From assembly GCA_024637315.1 (NCBI GenBank), contig JAGXFH010000056.1:57482-121481 (forward strand): a stretch of 64,000 nucleotides of DNA, written 5' to 3'. A program made the position numbers and the translations under genes. The notes under the pieces are model-generated. The model had not been told where the DNA came from. It worked only from the letters and a program-made list of their open reading frames with translations, and made no database searches. Below are positions 36,969 to 46,592 of this stretch, piece after piece. Position 1 is the first letter of the stretch, and every line of letters begins with the position of its first letter. The stretch comes from Brevirhabdus sp. (lineage in GTDB: Bacteria; Pseudomonadota; Alphaproteobacteria; Rhodobacterales; Rhodobacteraceae).

Positions 36969-37967
36969 ATCCCGCCAGCAGGGCATCGGATCGCCCTTTG
37001 CAGGCTGCGCCGCGAAAACGCCGCGCGCGATCGCTCGCGCCAGGCAGGTCGCCGCAGCATGGCCGATCAGCAGCGCCTCCCCGGCACCCGCCAGCGGCCG
37101 CGCCCCCGTCGCCGCTGCAAAGACCAGATCGCCATCCATCAGCGTATGGCTTGGCACCAAAGCCCGGGCCATCCCGTCATGCGCTGCAATCGCCATCCGC
37201 CTGGCCTCTGCCTGTGTCAGATCGGCATCGGTCGCGACAATCGCAATCGTCGTATTTCGCGTCGGTCCATGCTTGGTGACAGGCACCGCGCCCGGATCAT
37301 GCCCGACCGGCACGCCGAGCCCGCCGAATTCATCGCCGAACTCGAACGGCGCTGCCCAGAACTGCCGCCCGCCCGGCACCAGGGCCGAACCGAGCGCGTT
37401 TACCGCCACCAGCGCGGCCACTGACACACCGGACGGCAAGACCAGCGAGGCGGAGCCCAGCCCGCCCTTGCAGGTCGCCGTTGTCGCCCCGACACCCGCA
37501 CCGACCGAACCCAAATCGAACGCAACCCCGGCCACGCCAAGTGCCCGTGCGCCCATGGCCGGGTAGGGGTTCTCGGCCCAATCCTTGCTGCCGCCATTCA
37601 AGAGATCGAAGAGGATCGCGGCCGGCACGATCGGGACACGCTGCCCGCCCACATCATAGCCGCGCCCCGCCGCCCGAAGTGCGTCCGCCACACCCGACGC
37701 CGCAGCCAGCCCAAAGGCAGAGCCGCCCGACAGCACCAGCGCATCGACCTGCTGCACCAGGTTTTCCGGGGCTAGCATATCGGTCTCTCGGGTGCCGGGC
37801 GCACCGCCCATCACATGTACCGCCGCCACGAAGGGCCGCGCGGCGGTCAGCACCGTGACCCCTGACTTCACCCGATCATCCCCGACATTGCCGACCTTAA
37901 GGCCATCGACATCGGTGATCAGGTTCCGCGCTCCCGGCACCAATCGCGCATTGCCCATCGTCTTCAT
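36963..37967 (-). CDS. P1 family peptidase (DmpA/NylC-like, self-processing)
   Basis: A 334-residue N-terminal-nucleophile hydrolase of the DmpA/NylC family. These precursors cut themselves between an asparagine and a serine or threonine; here TRNTTIAIVATDADL supplies the predicted Asn-Thr cleavage site in the C-terminal half. Other hallmarks are GGSAFGLAAASGV and VGAGVGATTATCKGGLGSAS. Relatives act as L-aminopeptidase D-ala-esterases or nylon-oligomer hydrolases; substrate here unknown. An ATG three codons downstream is an alternative start with better ribosome-site spacing. Confidence 0.9.
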   Translation of the reverse strand: MKTMGNARLVPGARNLITDVDGLKVGNVGDDRVKSGVTVLTAARPFVAAVHVMGGAPGTRETDMLAPENLVQQVDALVLSGGSAFGLAAASGVADALRAAGRGYDVGGQRVPIVPAAILFDLLNGGSKDWAENPYPAMGARALGVAGVAFDLGSVGAGVGATTATCKGGLGSASLVLPSGVSVAALVAVNALGSALVPGGRQFWAAPFEFGDEFGGLGVPVGHDPGAVPVTKHGPTRNTTIAIVATDADLTQAEARRMAIAAHDGMARALVPSHTLMDGDLVFAAATGARPLAGAGEALLIGHAAATCLARAIARGVFAAQPAKGDPMPCWRDL

Positions 37968-37972
37968 CCTTC

Positions 37973-37991
37973 AAATATCCTGCAGGGGATG
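37973..37991 (-). repeat. GGATATTT-type intergenic element, copy 4 (diverged)
   Basis: On the minus strand, ATCCCCTGCAGGATATTT lies about 40-55 bases after the SDR stop (38030) in the SDR orientation and runs into the ribosome site of the P1 peptidase gene. It shares the GGATATTT core with the other three copies. Confidence 0.4.
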
Positions 37992-38029
37992 CCCGAGCGG
38001 GCAGGGCGCCGTGCAGGTCGCCGTCGCGC

Positions 38030-38770
38030 TCAGATGCAGCGCCCGCCATCGACCTCCAACGCCACACCTGTAATCATGCTCGCCTCGTCCGAACACAGGT
38101 AGAGCGCCGCATTCGCCAGATCGTCGGGTGTCGAAAACCGCCCCAGCGGGATCGTCGCCAGAAACTTCTCCCGCTGCTCGGGCGTATCCTCTCCCAGAAA
38201 GGACGCCAGAAGCGGCGTCTCTCCAGCGACCGGGCAAAGCGCATTGACCCGTACCCCACTCGGCGCCAGTTCGACCGCCATCGTCTTGGTCGCAGTCACC
38301 ATCCAACCCTTCGAGGCATTGTACCAGTTCAGCCCCGGTCGTGGTGACAGACCGGCGGTGGAAGCGATGTTGAGGATCGCGCCCGACCTGTTCTGCTTCA
38401 TATGCGGCACCAGATGCCGCGCGGTCAGGTAGACCGATCTGGCATTCACCGCCAGGACCCGGTCGAACTCCTCCTCGGACACGTCTTCCATCGGCATCGG
38501 CAGATGGGTGATCCCGGCATTGTTGATGAGAATGTCAAGCTTGCCGAACGTGTCCAGTGCCGCATGGGCCATCGTTGCGACGCTGCCGCCGACCGCGACA
38601 TCGACCTCGAAGGCGATGCCGTGGATTTCTTCGGCGATGGTCTGGGCGGCATCCATGTTGATATCGGCCACCATGACCCGCGCGCCTTCGGCGGCGAATC
38701 GACGGCAGATGCCAGCGCCAAAGCCCGACCCCCCGCCTGTGACGATCGCGGTTTTCCCCTCAAGTCGCAT
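38030..38770 (-). CDS. SDR family oxidoreductase (FabG-like)
   Basis: A 246-residue classical short-chain dehydrogenase/reductase. The nucleotide-binding TGGGSGFGAGI is at residues 10-20, with NNAG, an active-site serine in NIASTAGL, and the YNASK pair that gives the catalytic Tyr and Lys. The ADIN stretch after the second strand carries an acidic residue that suggests NAD(H) preference. Substrate not predictable. The ATG at 38768-38770 is chosen because it puts the first strand at the N-terminus; upstream residues look unrelated. Confidence 0.88.
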   Translation of the reverse strand: MRLEGKTAIVTGGGSGFGAGICRRFAAEGARVMVADINMDAAQTIAEEIHGIAFEVDVAVGGSVATMAHAALDTFGKLDILINNAGITHLPMPMEDVSEEEFDRVLAVNARSVYLTARHLVPHMKQNRSGAILNIASTAGLSPRPGLNWYNASKGWMVTATKTMAVELAPSGVRVNALCPVAGETPLLASFLGEDTPEQREKFLATIPLGRFSTPDDLANAALYLCSDEASMITGVALEVDGGRCI

Positions 38771-39081
38771 CCAAATTCCCCCTCGCTCTTTTGCGAAGTG
38801 TTTCACGAAACTGCGTGGCGGCAAAGGGGCGGCATGGGCGCGACGCGGGCAGCTGGCGAACGCACGAAATGTTCCACGTCACCGAAGAGGGTGCCGCAGC
38901 CCGCACGAAGCGTCCGGGCCGGCTTGGCCGGCAAGTCACAAGCTGTAGAGCATCATGGATTCTTGCGGTAAATCCGCCGCTTTTCAACGGTTTCCAGTCC
39001 GTAGCGGGTTGCGGTGTATTTGCCGCAGGCATAGAGGCTGCTAGGTTTACGGAAATTGAGCTGAACGGACGGAACGTGCGC
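38771..39081. other. Divergent intergenic region, no gene seen
   Basis: About 310 bases between the SDR gene and the L,D-transpeptidase gene, which diverge. It should hold both promoters. I see no convincing coding sequence. Two short stretches resemble half of a parS site (38799-38811 and 38870-38880) but neither is complete. Confidence 0.6.
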
Positions 39082-39861
39082 ATGCAGGAAAAGACGATAT
39101 CGAGACGAGGATTCGGGGCAATGGTTCTGTTCGGCGGCTTGGCTGCCTGTGCCCGGACGCCAAGCGACGTCAATCCCGCTATAGCCGTGGCGCAGCAATT
39201 CATGCCCGGCTACGGCCCGATCGAGGATAACGGTTACTGGCTTCCAGGAATACCCGATCAGTATCTTCAGGGCGTGAACCACAGGGCGCTACTGCCCTAT
39301 CCGGGGGATCACGGTCCCGGCGTTATCGACGTCGATCCGCATGCCAAGTTCCTATATCTGATACAGGATGATGGCATGTCGATGCGTTATCCTATCGGAG
39401 TTGGCCGGCTTGGAAGATCGCTGACCCGTCCGACCGTCATCCGCCGCAAAGAGGAATGGCCGGGCTGGACGCCGACGCGCAACATGCTGCGCCGAGAGCC
39501 GGAGGTCTATGGTGCGTTCTCCGGAGGGATTCCTGGTGGCTTGGCAAGCCCGCTGGGTGCGCGCGCGCTCTATCTCTATTCCGGCAAGCGTGACACGTAT
39601 TATCGGATACATGGCACGAACGATCTGGAGTCCGTCGGCAATTCAGGTTCTGCAGGATGTATCCGTCTGTTCAATCACGACGCCATCGATCTTTATGATC
39701 GCACGCCCCTTGGCACCCGCGTCCTGATCCGCAGCTACGAGGATTCGGTGCGGATCGAGGGAGTGCAGATGGCCAATCGCGGGATTGAATTGCCTCCCAC
39801 AATCGTGTCGCCGGAAACGATCTACGGCGCGACCGAACTGTATCCCGACGCCAGCCTCTGA
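39082..39861 (+). CDS. L,D-transpeptidase, YkuD family
   Basis: A 259-residue exported enzyme that probably makes 3-3 peptidoglycan cross-links or anchors proteins to the wall. The N-terminus has a twin-arginine-type RRGF followed by a hydrophobic run and GLAAC, which could be a Tat or lipoprotein signal. The catalytic motif is intact, HGTND followed by SAGCIRL. The ATG at 39082 places the signal at the start. It is single on this strand. Confidence 0.9.
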   Translation: MQEKTISRRGFGAMVLFGGLAACARTPSDVNPAIAVAQQFMPGYGPIEDNGYWLPGIPDQYLQGVNHRALLPYPGDHGPGVIDVDPHAKFLYLIQDDGMSMRYPIGVGRLGRSLTRPTVIRRKEEWPGWTPTRNMLRREPEVYGAFSGGIPGGLASPLGARALYLYSGKRDTYYRIHGTNDLESVGNSGSAGCIRLFNHDAIDLYDRTPLGTRVLIRSYEDSVRIEGVQMANRGIELPPTIVSPETIYGATELYPDASL

Positions 39862-39901
39862 TCGCCGCCGTCGGTGCGGCCCCATCTTGGGTCGAGCCAC
39901 T

Positions 39902-40246
39902 TCAGATCCGGATCACGTAGTCTTTAACCGTTGTTTCAATGACTTCCCAGGTTCCAACGAAACCGGGCCGAAGGATGAAACTGTCGCCGGCTTGTACCGT
40001 CATCGCCTTGCCGCCCTTTTCAGTGAGCACGGAAACCCCCGACAGGATCCGGCAATATTCCCATTCGTCGTAAGTGATGCGCCACTTTCCCGGCGTGGCC
40101 TGCCAGATGCCGCAATAAAGCCCATCGCTCTCTTCCAGGTTCCACGTGGTGAAGACCGGATCGCCGGCTAGAACTTTTTCGGGTGCAGGGCGTTCGGATT
40201 CCGGATCAGTGCCAGAGCGTGTCACCTCGATCATCTTGCCTGTCAT
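39902..40246 (-). CDS. Cupin domain protein (DUF861 / ureidoglycine-aminohydrolase-like)
   Basis: A 114-residue single-domain cupin. The family pattern is clear in GIWQATPGKWRITYDEWEYCRILSG (start of the barrel) and VQAGDSFILRPGFVGTWEV. Such proteins are often annotated as DUF861 or as (S)-ureidoglycine aminohydrolase-like; no purine-degradation genes are near, so function is open. It diverges from the seven-gene operon across about 150 bases. Confidence 0.85.
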   Translation of the reverse strand: MTGKMIEVTRSGTDPESERPAPEKVLAGDPVFTTWNLEESDGLYCGIWQATPGKWRITYDEWEYCRILSGVSVLTEKGGKAMTVQAGDSFILRPGFVGTWEVIETTVKDYVIRI

Positions 40247-40397
40247 GTATCCTCCGTTTGCAGCAGTGCCGAAACGCTAGCCGAGCCGCTTGTGTCCGAC
40301 AACGCGCAACCGCCGAAAATCGGATGACGGGGGGCTGATAAGTGCGTTACAATTGCCCATATATGGCCCAAGTAATTGAAAACCTGAGGGAGTGCAC

Positions 40398-41474
40398 ATG
40401 GCCGACTTTGACGCGCAAATTCGGAAGAGCCAGGAAGAGGTTGCAGAGGCACAGTCCAAGATCTCCGAACTGACCAGCCGGATCGAAACCGCTCGGCAAA
40501 AGATGGCAACCGGCGGCGATATCGACATCGACATCGAGAATGCCACGCTGGACGACGTGCACGCCCATACCGAACTGATGAACGCCAACATCGCCGAGCT
40601 GATCATGGGCCTCGACGATGTCACTACCGCATTCTCGAAGGATTTCGACGAGATGCGGAACAAGACAGGCTGGGAATCCTTCGTCGGCGTGTTTGCAAAG
40701 GGTAAATCCGACAGTATGCGGCAAGAGCGGATGCGCACCGCGTCGATCGACGACAAGCTTCAGGATCTGATCGCGAAATCGGATGTGATCGTCAAGTTGT
40801 TGGAAAGCCAGCTCAATATACTGAATACTCAGAAGGAAAGGGTCGAGGGTAATCTTTCTGAAACACTGGACGAACGGGAATTCACCGTCGGCGAGCTGGA
40901 AGGCACGCGGGCCGAGATCCAAGGGATGGATCCGAAGATCATCGAGCTGGAAAACAAGATTTCGGTCGAGCAGGATGCCGCGGCCCGGACCAAGCTGGAA
41001 ACGCAGTTGGCAGAGTTGAACACCCGGTACAACGCGCTGATTCAACAAGAACAGGTGATGCTGGCCAAGTCCCAGACGCTGGAACGCTACATCGAGAAGG
41101 GCAAGACCTGGATCGACTCGTTGCAAAACCAGGCGGCGACGCAGATGGTTCTGATCAACAAGCTGCAGACCGACACCAAGCAGCGCGTGGTGCTGTACGA
41201 CGCCCTGTCCAAATCGCTGAAAACCGCGCAGCAGCAGGACGTGGCGCACCGGATCAACGAGATCGGCGTCAAGACCGATCAGGAAGCCCAGGCAGCGATG
41301 GCGGGTATCGGATCGGCGACCAATACGAGGATGGCCGACATGCTGGAAGCGCATGAGGATCACATGGTCTTCGCCCGCAAGGTGCTGGAACAGAAGGCGA
41401 AGGCCGACGAGCGCTTCGCCCGTCGGTTCCAGAAGATCGTCGAGAAACACGACAAGAACCTGTACGGGGCCTAG
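40398..41474 (+). CDS. Coiled-coil protein, first gene of the seven-gene operon
   Basis: A 358-residue, strongly helical soluble protein with heptad-like coiled coils through most of its length (for example residues 2-40 and about 115-290). The mid-region, helix after a WESFVGVFAKGKSD turn and the later ERYIEKGKTWIDSL, loosely recalls TelA-type toxic-anion-resistance proteins, but I cannot confirm that. No signal peptide or membrane span. The ATG at 40398 follows GAGGGA. The next gene starts at the base after its stop. Confidence 0.82.
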   Translation: MADFDAQIRKSQEEVAEAQSKISELTSRIETARQKMATGGDIDIDIENATLDDVHAHTELMNANIAELIMGLDDVTTAFSKDFDEMRNKTGWESFVGVFAKGKSDSMRQERMRTASIDDKLQDLIAKSDVIVKLLESQLNILNTQKERVEGNLSETLDEREFTVGELEGTRAEIQGMDPKIIELENKISVEQDAAARTKLETQLAELNTRYNALIQQEQVMLAKSQTLERYIEKGKTWIDSLQNQAATQMVLINKLQTDTKQRVVLYDALSKSLKTAQQQDVAHRINEIGVKTDQEAQAAMAGIGSATNTRMADMLEAHEDHMVFARKVLEQKAKADERFARRFQKIVEKHDKNLYGA

Positions 41475-42629
41475 GTGGCGAACAGGCCAGACAAGCGGGA
41501 TATTACCGCCGAACTGACGCATGATCACGTCGGGCTTTCGGATACCTTTTCCGCACGCAGGTATTTCCGGAAGTTTGAGAGGATTACAGCCCATCTCGCC
41601 CGCGTCGCGGCAACGATGGAGACCGAGCGGCGGCTTTCAAAAACCGATGTCGCGATGATCGGCAGTTACATCGAGTCGATCGGGCGAACCTTTCAGGCGC
41701 TGGCGATGAAGTATCTGATGGCCGGACGCGAGACTGGCACGCACTTCGGATCGCTGGCCTTCGACGCTCATGAAAGCGGTTTTCCGGTTTTCCGAGAATT
41801 GATGACCATGGCCAACGATGCCCAGCAGGCAGAGCGCCATTTGAGCGGCATGATGTCGGGTGCCGATCTCAAGGCCGAGATGATCCGCACGATCATCAGC
41901 GATCTGACACTCCCGACGAAGCTGCAGTTCGCGCTTTCGCAGAGACTCTATTACGAGGCTCTGCTGAAAGGTGGGCTGTTTTGGGCGCAGAACGACCCGC
42001 AGGCTGTCTGGCTGAGGGATGCAGGGCAGAACCGCCGCCTCTATCAGTTGCATTGGGCGGTCTATGACAGTCAGATCAACCTGCCGACGATCTATCTGAT
42101 GGAGGTTGAGGATACAGGCCGGACTGCGCTGCCAAAGGACCAGCGTCGCTGGCCAGAGGCGCAGAGTCACCTGATGGCCCAATCCGTCGCCGGCCTGAAG
42201 CTTTTGACCATTGCTCAAGGATTTGACTCGGATTTCGATGATCTGCACCCCAAGCGGCTGCGCCGGTTCCATATCGGCCCGATGTATTCCAGCGCCTATA
42301 CCCGGCAAACTGGTCCGATCCGCAAGGTTCTGGACGATGCGAAATCGCCGGAAGGCGAGGATTGGACACTGGCTTGGACCACCGAAGAGCTGGAAAGCGA
42401 GCGGGTAGAGGTTCAGAAGTCGGGCTGGTTTGGAACGGTCGAGCGCGAAATTTTTGCACTTGATCCGTTTACCGGTCGCGGCGTCGATACCGGTGCGACC
42501 CGGACCGAGCGCGCGGTGATACTGCCAGAACGCCCCTATCAGGTATTGGCCGAACTCGACCCTCCCGGGTTCCGCGACGTGCGAAAATTTGTCGTCAGTC
42601 CGCAGGGACGTGTGCTGAGTTACAGGTAA
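41475..42629 (+). CDS. Hypothetical protein, second gene of the seven-gene operon
   Basis: A 384-residue soluble protein starting at a GTG directly after the upstream stop. The N-terminal half is helical and ends around residue 150; the C-terminal half looks strand-rich (FHIGPMYSSAYTRQT, then VREIFALDPF-like strands). No catalytic motif or membrane span is recognised. Its place between the coiled-coil protein and the AAA ATPase suggests a subunit or adaptor of one complex. Function unknown. Confidence 0.78.
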   Translation: MANRPDKRDITAELTHDHVGLSDTFSARRYFRKFERITAHLARVAATMETERRLSKTDVAMIGSYIESIGRTFQALAMKYLMAGRETGTHFGSLAFDAHESGFPVFRELMTMANDAQQAERHLSGMMSGADLKAEMIRTIISDLTLPTKLQFALSQRLYYEALLKGGLFWAQNDPQAVWLRDAGQNRRLYQLHWAVYDSQINLPTIYLMEVEDTGRTALPKDQRRWPEAQSHLMAQSVAGLKLLTIAQGFDSDFDDLHPKRLRRFHIGPMYSSAYTRQTGPIRKVLDDAKSPEGEDWTLAWTTEELESERVEVQKSGWFGTVEREIFALDPFTGRGVDTGATRTERAVILPERPYQVLAELDPPGFRDVRKFVVSPQGRVLSYR

Positions 42630-42651
42630 TGTTTAGGGAAAGAGACGCCGA

Positions 42652-44595
42652 ATGAGCTTACCCGCCGACCAGATGGAACTGCGAGAAGAGGATATCGCAA
42701 GCCACAGCGCCGCAGCGCTGGAAATGCTGATGGGCATCGACCACAGTCCCCGGCTGGCCAAGCCGAGGTATTCCACCCCTGCGCCCGAGCGTTCGCCTGG
42801 TATCGCTGCGATGAACCGTCGCTTTCGTTCGACGACACCGGGGATGATCACGCGCACGATCAGTCGACCCGAGGGCATCCGACTGCTTGATCGCATCGCC
42901 GAGATGGACGACGACGATCCATTGACGTCGCCGGTCCAGGCGGGCGCCGCAATTGCCCTGAGGCGCGCCCTCTCGATTGCGCTCGCGGTGGGAGATGCGT
43001 TCGCCGAGCAGACCGGACTGTCCGAGATGAAGCGAGCCAATCTGGAGTCCGGACTGGCCGCCTCGCGAACGGCCGAGTTTTCCGAACTTCTGGCCGCAGA
43101 GGCTTTGGCGGTGCTTTACACGTTCGGCAATGCAACGGCGTTTCTGCTTGCCAACCAGGCCACCGAGCGAACGGTTGAAGTTGGCGCGGTAGACGAAGTG
43201 CTGACGGATAATGCCCCGCTGGCGCTGCATGGTGCGATCTGGGAACTCGATCAGGTTATCGCGACCCACGCGGATGACGATGCAACGCTGCTGGCGACAC
43301 TCCTGGCCTATGCCGAACAGTTGATGGAGAAAGTTGCGCTGCGCGCGCAGACTGCGCCGCGCACCGCGCCGTTCGCCGATGCCCGGTACCGCGTCGAGGC
43401 TGACGATTTCACCATCGAAGGGTTTCACCCAGCCCTCCGCGCGCGCGGCTCTGTCCTGACCATGGCTTTCAAGAAGCCGGACGAAGTTGTCGGCAACCAC
43501 ATCGCCAAATACCAGGCGATGAAGCTGTCGAAGATATTGATGGCATATGATTTCGACCGCAAGCTCAACCCTTTTGCAGAAATGGGGGGCTTCATCTTCA
43601 CTTTTATGGGAGATGGCAAGCCCGGCACCGGCAAGACCACGCTGATCCAGATGATGGCGGGGCTTATCAATGGGTACTGCCAGGCTGCAGGCTACCCTTT
43701 CCGTTACCAGAATTTCAGCATCGATCAGATCGACAGCTATCAGGGCAAATCCGGCCAGAACGCCAAGGCGTTCGTGACGAACGTGCTTGATCCGAGCGTC
43801 ATCGGCTTCGGCACTGTCGACGATATCGACCAGATTGCCGGTAAGCGCGGCGATCGGCAGTCCAGCGCTGGCCAGCAGGAAGTGACCGCGGTGTTCATGG
43901 AGGCGTTTTCCGGCGCCAACACCGTCGTTCGCGGCAACTGCACGTTCGGCATGTTCTCGAACTACCCCGAGAATGTCGATGACGCGCTGCGTCAGCGGGC
44001 CGGTGCGCGTTTCCTGGTCGACGGTCCGCAGAGCCGAGAGGATTACATCGACATCCTGCATCTGCTGATGGGCAAGAACCACTCGATTCCGCTGGGCGAC
44101 CACGAGCTTTACGCGGCGCAAGAAATCAAACGTGCCGTCGCTGCAAGCTTTGAGTCGCACGGTCGGCCGCATGAGGATGGTCTGCTGCGGGTCTGGGAAG
44201 ACGTTCAGCACGAAATCGGAGAACTCGATACCATCGCCAAGCTGGGGACCTATCTGAAGGCGATCCAGCAAGCCGATGATCGCTTCACTGGCCGCGCAAT
44301 CAAGAACATCACCGACGCGATCAAGGTTCGGGCGATGGATTTCGAATTGCCGGATGAGTGGATGGAAAATCCCGAAATGTTCTTGTTCAAGTCCTATGAT
44401 GAGAAGCTTGCGATGATAGGAGAGATGACCCAGCCGATCACCGTCGATATGGTCATCCAGGAGATCAACCGATACGCGGACAGCGATTTCCGTTATGCCG
44501 ACAAGTCCGATGAGGCCGCAATCGAGATCGCCGTGCGCGAGATGGGGCGGATGGAGGAAGCACGGCGGCGATATGCAGCGAAGGGGAAGGCGTGA
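42652..44595 (+). CDS. Classical AAA ATPase, third gene of the seven-gene operon
   Basis: A 647-residue protein with a helical N-terminal domain (about 1-270) and one AAA module. Walker A is GKPGTGKT at residues 322-329 and Walker B is VDDID at 389-393. Sensor 1 is the asparagine in MFSNYPENVDDALRQR, followed by arginine-finger candidates R447/R449 and RFLVDGP. This is the Cdc48/FtsH-type layout, not MoxR. There is no protease domain, so a remodelling role on partners from this operon is likely. GGAAAGAGA precedes the ATG; the stop overlaps the next GTG. Confidence 0.9.
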   Translation: MSLPADQMELREEDIASHSAAALEMLMGIDHSPRLAKPRYSTPAPERSPGIAAMNRRFRSTTPGMITRTISRPEGIRLLDRIAEMDDDDPLTSPVQAGAAIALRRALSIALAVGDAFAEQTGLSEMKRANLESGLAASRTAEFSELLAAEALAVLYTFGNATAFLLANQATERTVEVGAVDEVLTDNAPLALHGAIWELDQVIATHADDDATLLATLLAYAEQLMEKVALRAQTAPRTAPFADARYRVEADDFTIEGFHPALRARGSVLTMAFKKPDEVVGNHIAKYQAMKLSKILMAYDFDRKLNPFAEMGGFIFTFMGDGKPGTGKTTLIQMMAGLINGYCQAAGYPFRYQNFSIDQIDSYQGKSGQNAKAFVTNVLDPSVIGFGTVDDIDQIAGKRGDRQSSAGQQEVTAVFMEAFSGANTVVRGNCTFGMFSNYPENVDDALRQRAGARFLVDGPQSREDYIDILHLLMGKNHSIPLGDHELYAAQEIKRAVAASFESHGRPHEDGLLRVWEDVQHEIGELDTIAKLGTYLKAIQQADDRFTGRAIKNITDAIKVRAMDFELPDEWMENPEMFLFKSYDEKLAMIGEMTQPITVDMVIQEINRYADSDFRYADKSDEAAIEIAVREMGRMEEARRRYAAKGKA

Positions 44596-44972
44596 TACAG
44601 CCTGAGCCGATAGGTTTCCTGAACACCGGGCTGCCGGTCGTGGTTCTGGCAGGACTTGCCGTCGTCTTGCCGCACCTGCTGGTCAGCGCCGATACACGGT
44701 CGCACCTTGTTGTCGCGGCTGGAATGGCGGCGACAGCAATTGCGCTTCTGTCAATCGGCGCGGCGATCTTTGCGCTTGCATACGGCTTGCGCGGTGGCAA
44801 TCCGGGCGAGGCTTTCGCCGCCGAGCCCAGCGCGACGCTGGGCTACTTCCTTGGTCTGTCGGCGAAAGCTTCGCTGATCTGGTTGCCTGTCCTGGGGCTG
44901 GTCTGGTTCGCCAAGGCGCAGGCGGTCGAAAAACGACGGGGCGAGGATGTCGCGCGGACGGGGTCCCGATGA
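44592..44972 (+). CDS. Small integral membrane protein, fourth gene of the operon
   Basis: A 126-residue protein with three predicted membrane spans at about residues 13-31, 39-64 and 84-106. It starts with GTG overlapping the AAA gene stop and ends overlapping the next ATG, so translation is coupled on both sides. The charged C-terminal tail probably faces the cytoplasm. No family recognised. Confidence 0.78.
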   Translation: MIQPEPIGFLNTGLPVVVLAGLAVVLPHLLVSADTRSHLVVAAGMAATAIALLSIGAAIFALAYGLRGGNPGEAFAAEPSATLGYFLGLSAKASLIWLPVLGLVWFAKAQAVEKRRGEDVARTGSR

Positions 44973-46321
44973 GGAGGCTGATCGAAAACAGGCTGATGTT
45001 CGGCAATCTGGTCCCGGTGATGTCGACGCAACTGGTGGATCGGTACAATCGGGCGCTCAAGAGTCTGACGGGCAAGCAGACCCGGCTTGAAGATTTTCAC
45101 ATCGACCTTTCCGGCTACTCGCCCGAAATCGGCGACGAATTCGACGACCTTCTTTATCTGAACCCTAACGGATGCAATCGGCAGTTCATCCTGTTGAGCA
45201 CTGCACAAAAAACCGCGCCGTTGCTCAATGCGAAGTTTTCCAACTCTCGCCCCATTTTGCGCCGGTTCATCGAAGAGAACGAGGCTGAACTGTTCGCTCT
45301 GACGACACGCGATGCGGTCGCGGGAGAACTCGCGAATTCTGTCTTCGATTTGTCCTCTCCGGAACGCCTTTTCGATATTCGCAGGATCAAGGTCGAGGCG
45401 GACACGACCGGCAGCCACGTTGCAGAAGGGCGGAAGCTGGCGGAAAAAATCGACAGGTTTCAGACGGAAGACGACGCGTGGTGGGACGACGTCCTGATCT
45501 CGGAGATGATCGGTCTTGCGAAAGTCACCGGAGATGTCACGCGAAATCCGATAGCGCTGAAGCCACTGGTCGTCGATCAGGAAAATTTTTGGACGGCGCA
45601 TTTCGGAGGTCTCTACATCTTTCGCGATGTCCCGCATCCGGCGGCGATTGCGATGGGCGACAAGGACCAGTTGGGCAAGCTGCCGATCGCTCATGTTTTT
45701 GACCGCGATGATCGCAACATGATCGCGCGCTTTCTGGAACTGAACGAGTTGGTGGAACCGATCGTGCGCGCACGCAATGTCGATGCTGCCGCCATCCTCG
45801 GGCAGAAGATGGATTTCATTCTGGTTGATGCAGCCGCCGCCCAGGGTGAGGATCTGCGCGGCGCAACGCGGCGCGATCTCCGGCATCTGGCGCAGAAGCT
45901 GGGCCGCTCCTTGCCTGCGGAGTTTCACGGTCTGGCGGCTTTGAAACGCTGGGTGGAGGCCGGCGGTCCCTGGCCCCGGATCAGCTCTGAACACCCTGCG
46001 TATTTCTATACCCTGCGCGCGCGCCCTCTTGCTGATCGCGATCTGGTGAACCAGTTGCTTTCGGAACTGTCGCCGCTGGACGTGCGGCAGTTGTTTATCT
46101 GCCACAAGGAACTTTTCTATGCTCAGTATGTGAATTGGTCAGAAGCCAAAAAGCAATTTGTGGTGGATTTTCTGGTCCAGGAATATCAAGCCGACAAAGC
46201 CGGTGCACGTGACGCGTTGTTCGGGCATGACGAACCGATGGAGGAACCGGGCCCATCCAGTGAAGATCGGCTGATCGACATCGTCGGTCCCTGGGGGCCG
46301 GTGACAAGGAGAAGGCGATGA
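44969..46321 (+). CDS. DUF6638-type hypothetical protein, fifth gene of the operon
   Basis: A 450-residue soluble protein of unknown function. I believe it corresponds to the DUF6638 family reported in Rhodobacterales, but only from memory of its general form, not a search. The sequence alternates helical and strand segments; VDQENFWTAHFGGLYIFRDVPHP and HPAYFYTLRARPLADRD are distinctive. No signal peptide or membrane span. It overlaps both neighbours by ATGA contacts. Confidence 0.75.
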   Translation: MRRLIENRLMFGNLVPVMSTQLVDRYNRALKSLTGKQTRLEDFHIDLSGYSPEIGDEFDDLLYLNPNGCNRQFILLSTAQKTAPLLNAKFSNSRPILRRFIEENEAELFALTTRDAVAGELANSVFDLSSPERLFDIRRIKVEADTTGSHVAEGRKLAEKIDRFQTEDDAWWDDVLISEMIGLAKVTGDVTRNPIALKPLVVDQENFWTAHFGGLYIFRDVPHPAAIAMGDKDQLGKLPIAHVFDRDDRNMIARFLELNELVEPIVRARNVDAAAILGQKMDFILVDAAAAQGEDLRGATRRDLRHLAQKLGRSLPAEFHGLAALKRWVEAGGPWPRISSEHPAYFYTLRARPLADRDLVNQLLSELSPLDVRQLFICHKELFYAQYVNWSEAKKQFVVDFLVQEYQADKAGARDALFGHDEPMEEPGPSSEDRLIDIVGPWGPVTRRRR

Positions 46322-46584
46322 TTGGCGCGATCCAACTGGCGGTTTTCGGATTTCTGTTTCTGGCGGTGGCCTATCTGCTCGTCTCGATCTACTCGCGATC
46401 CGTTCGGCGCGAAAAGCTCGAAGAAAAATGGGATAACGAGATAAAAACCGGTGACCGGGATGCCTATATCGAAGCTGGAATGCAGGAATACGAGACCGGA
46501 TTTCGCAAGAAGCTGATCATCCTTGTGATTATTGTGCCAATTCTGGTCGTCGGTGGCCTGATATATGTCGTCAACTTCATGTGA
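46318..46584 (+). CDS. Small two-span membrane protein, sixth gene of the operon
   Basis: An 88-residue protein with hydrophobic segments at residues 3-24 and 66-86 and a charged loop between them (about 27-64). Both ends are short, so the loop is the only sizeable soluble part, probably in the cytoplasm given its positive charge near the first span. It overlaps its upstream neighbour by ATGA. Confidence 0.78.
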   Translation: MIGAIQLAVFGFLFLAVAYLLVSIYSRSVRREKLEEKWDNEIKTGDRDAYIEAGMQEYETGFRKKLIILVIIVPILVVGGLIYVVNFM

Positions 46585-46592
46585 GGGCCGAA

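Noticed and set aside
38799..38880. Possible parS sites (TGTTTCACG... and TGTTCCACGTC...)
   Set aside because: Each keeps only part of the 16-base parS palindrome, with missing central or distal bases, and no parAB genes are near.
40356..40364. CCCATATAT before the seven-gene operon as an RpoH promoter
   Set aside because: The -35 position lacks CTTG, so the -10-like box alone is not enough.
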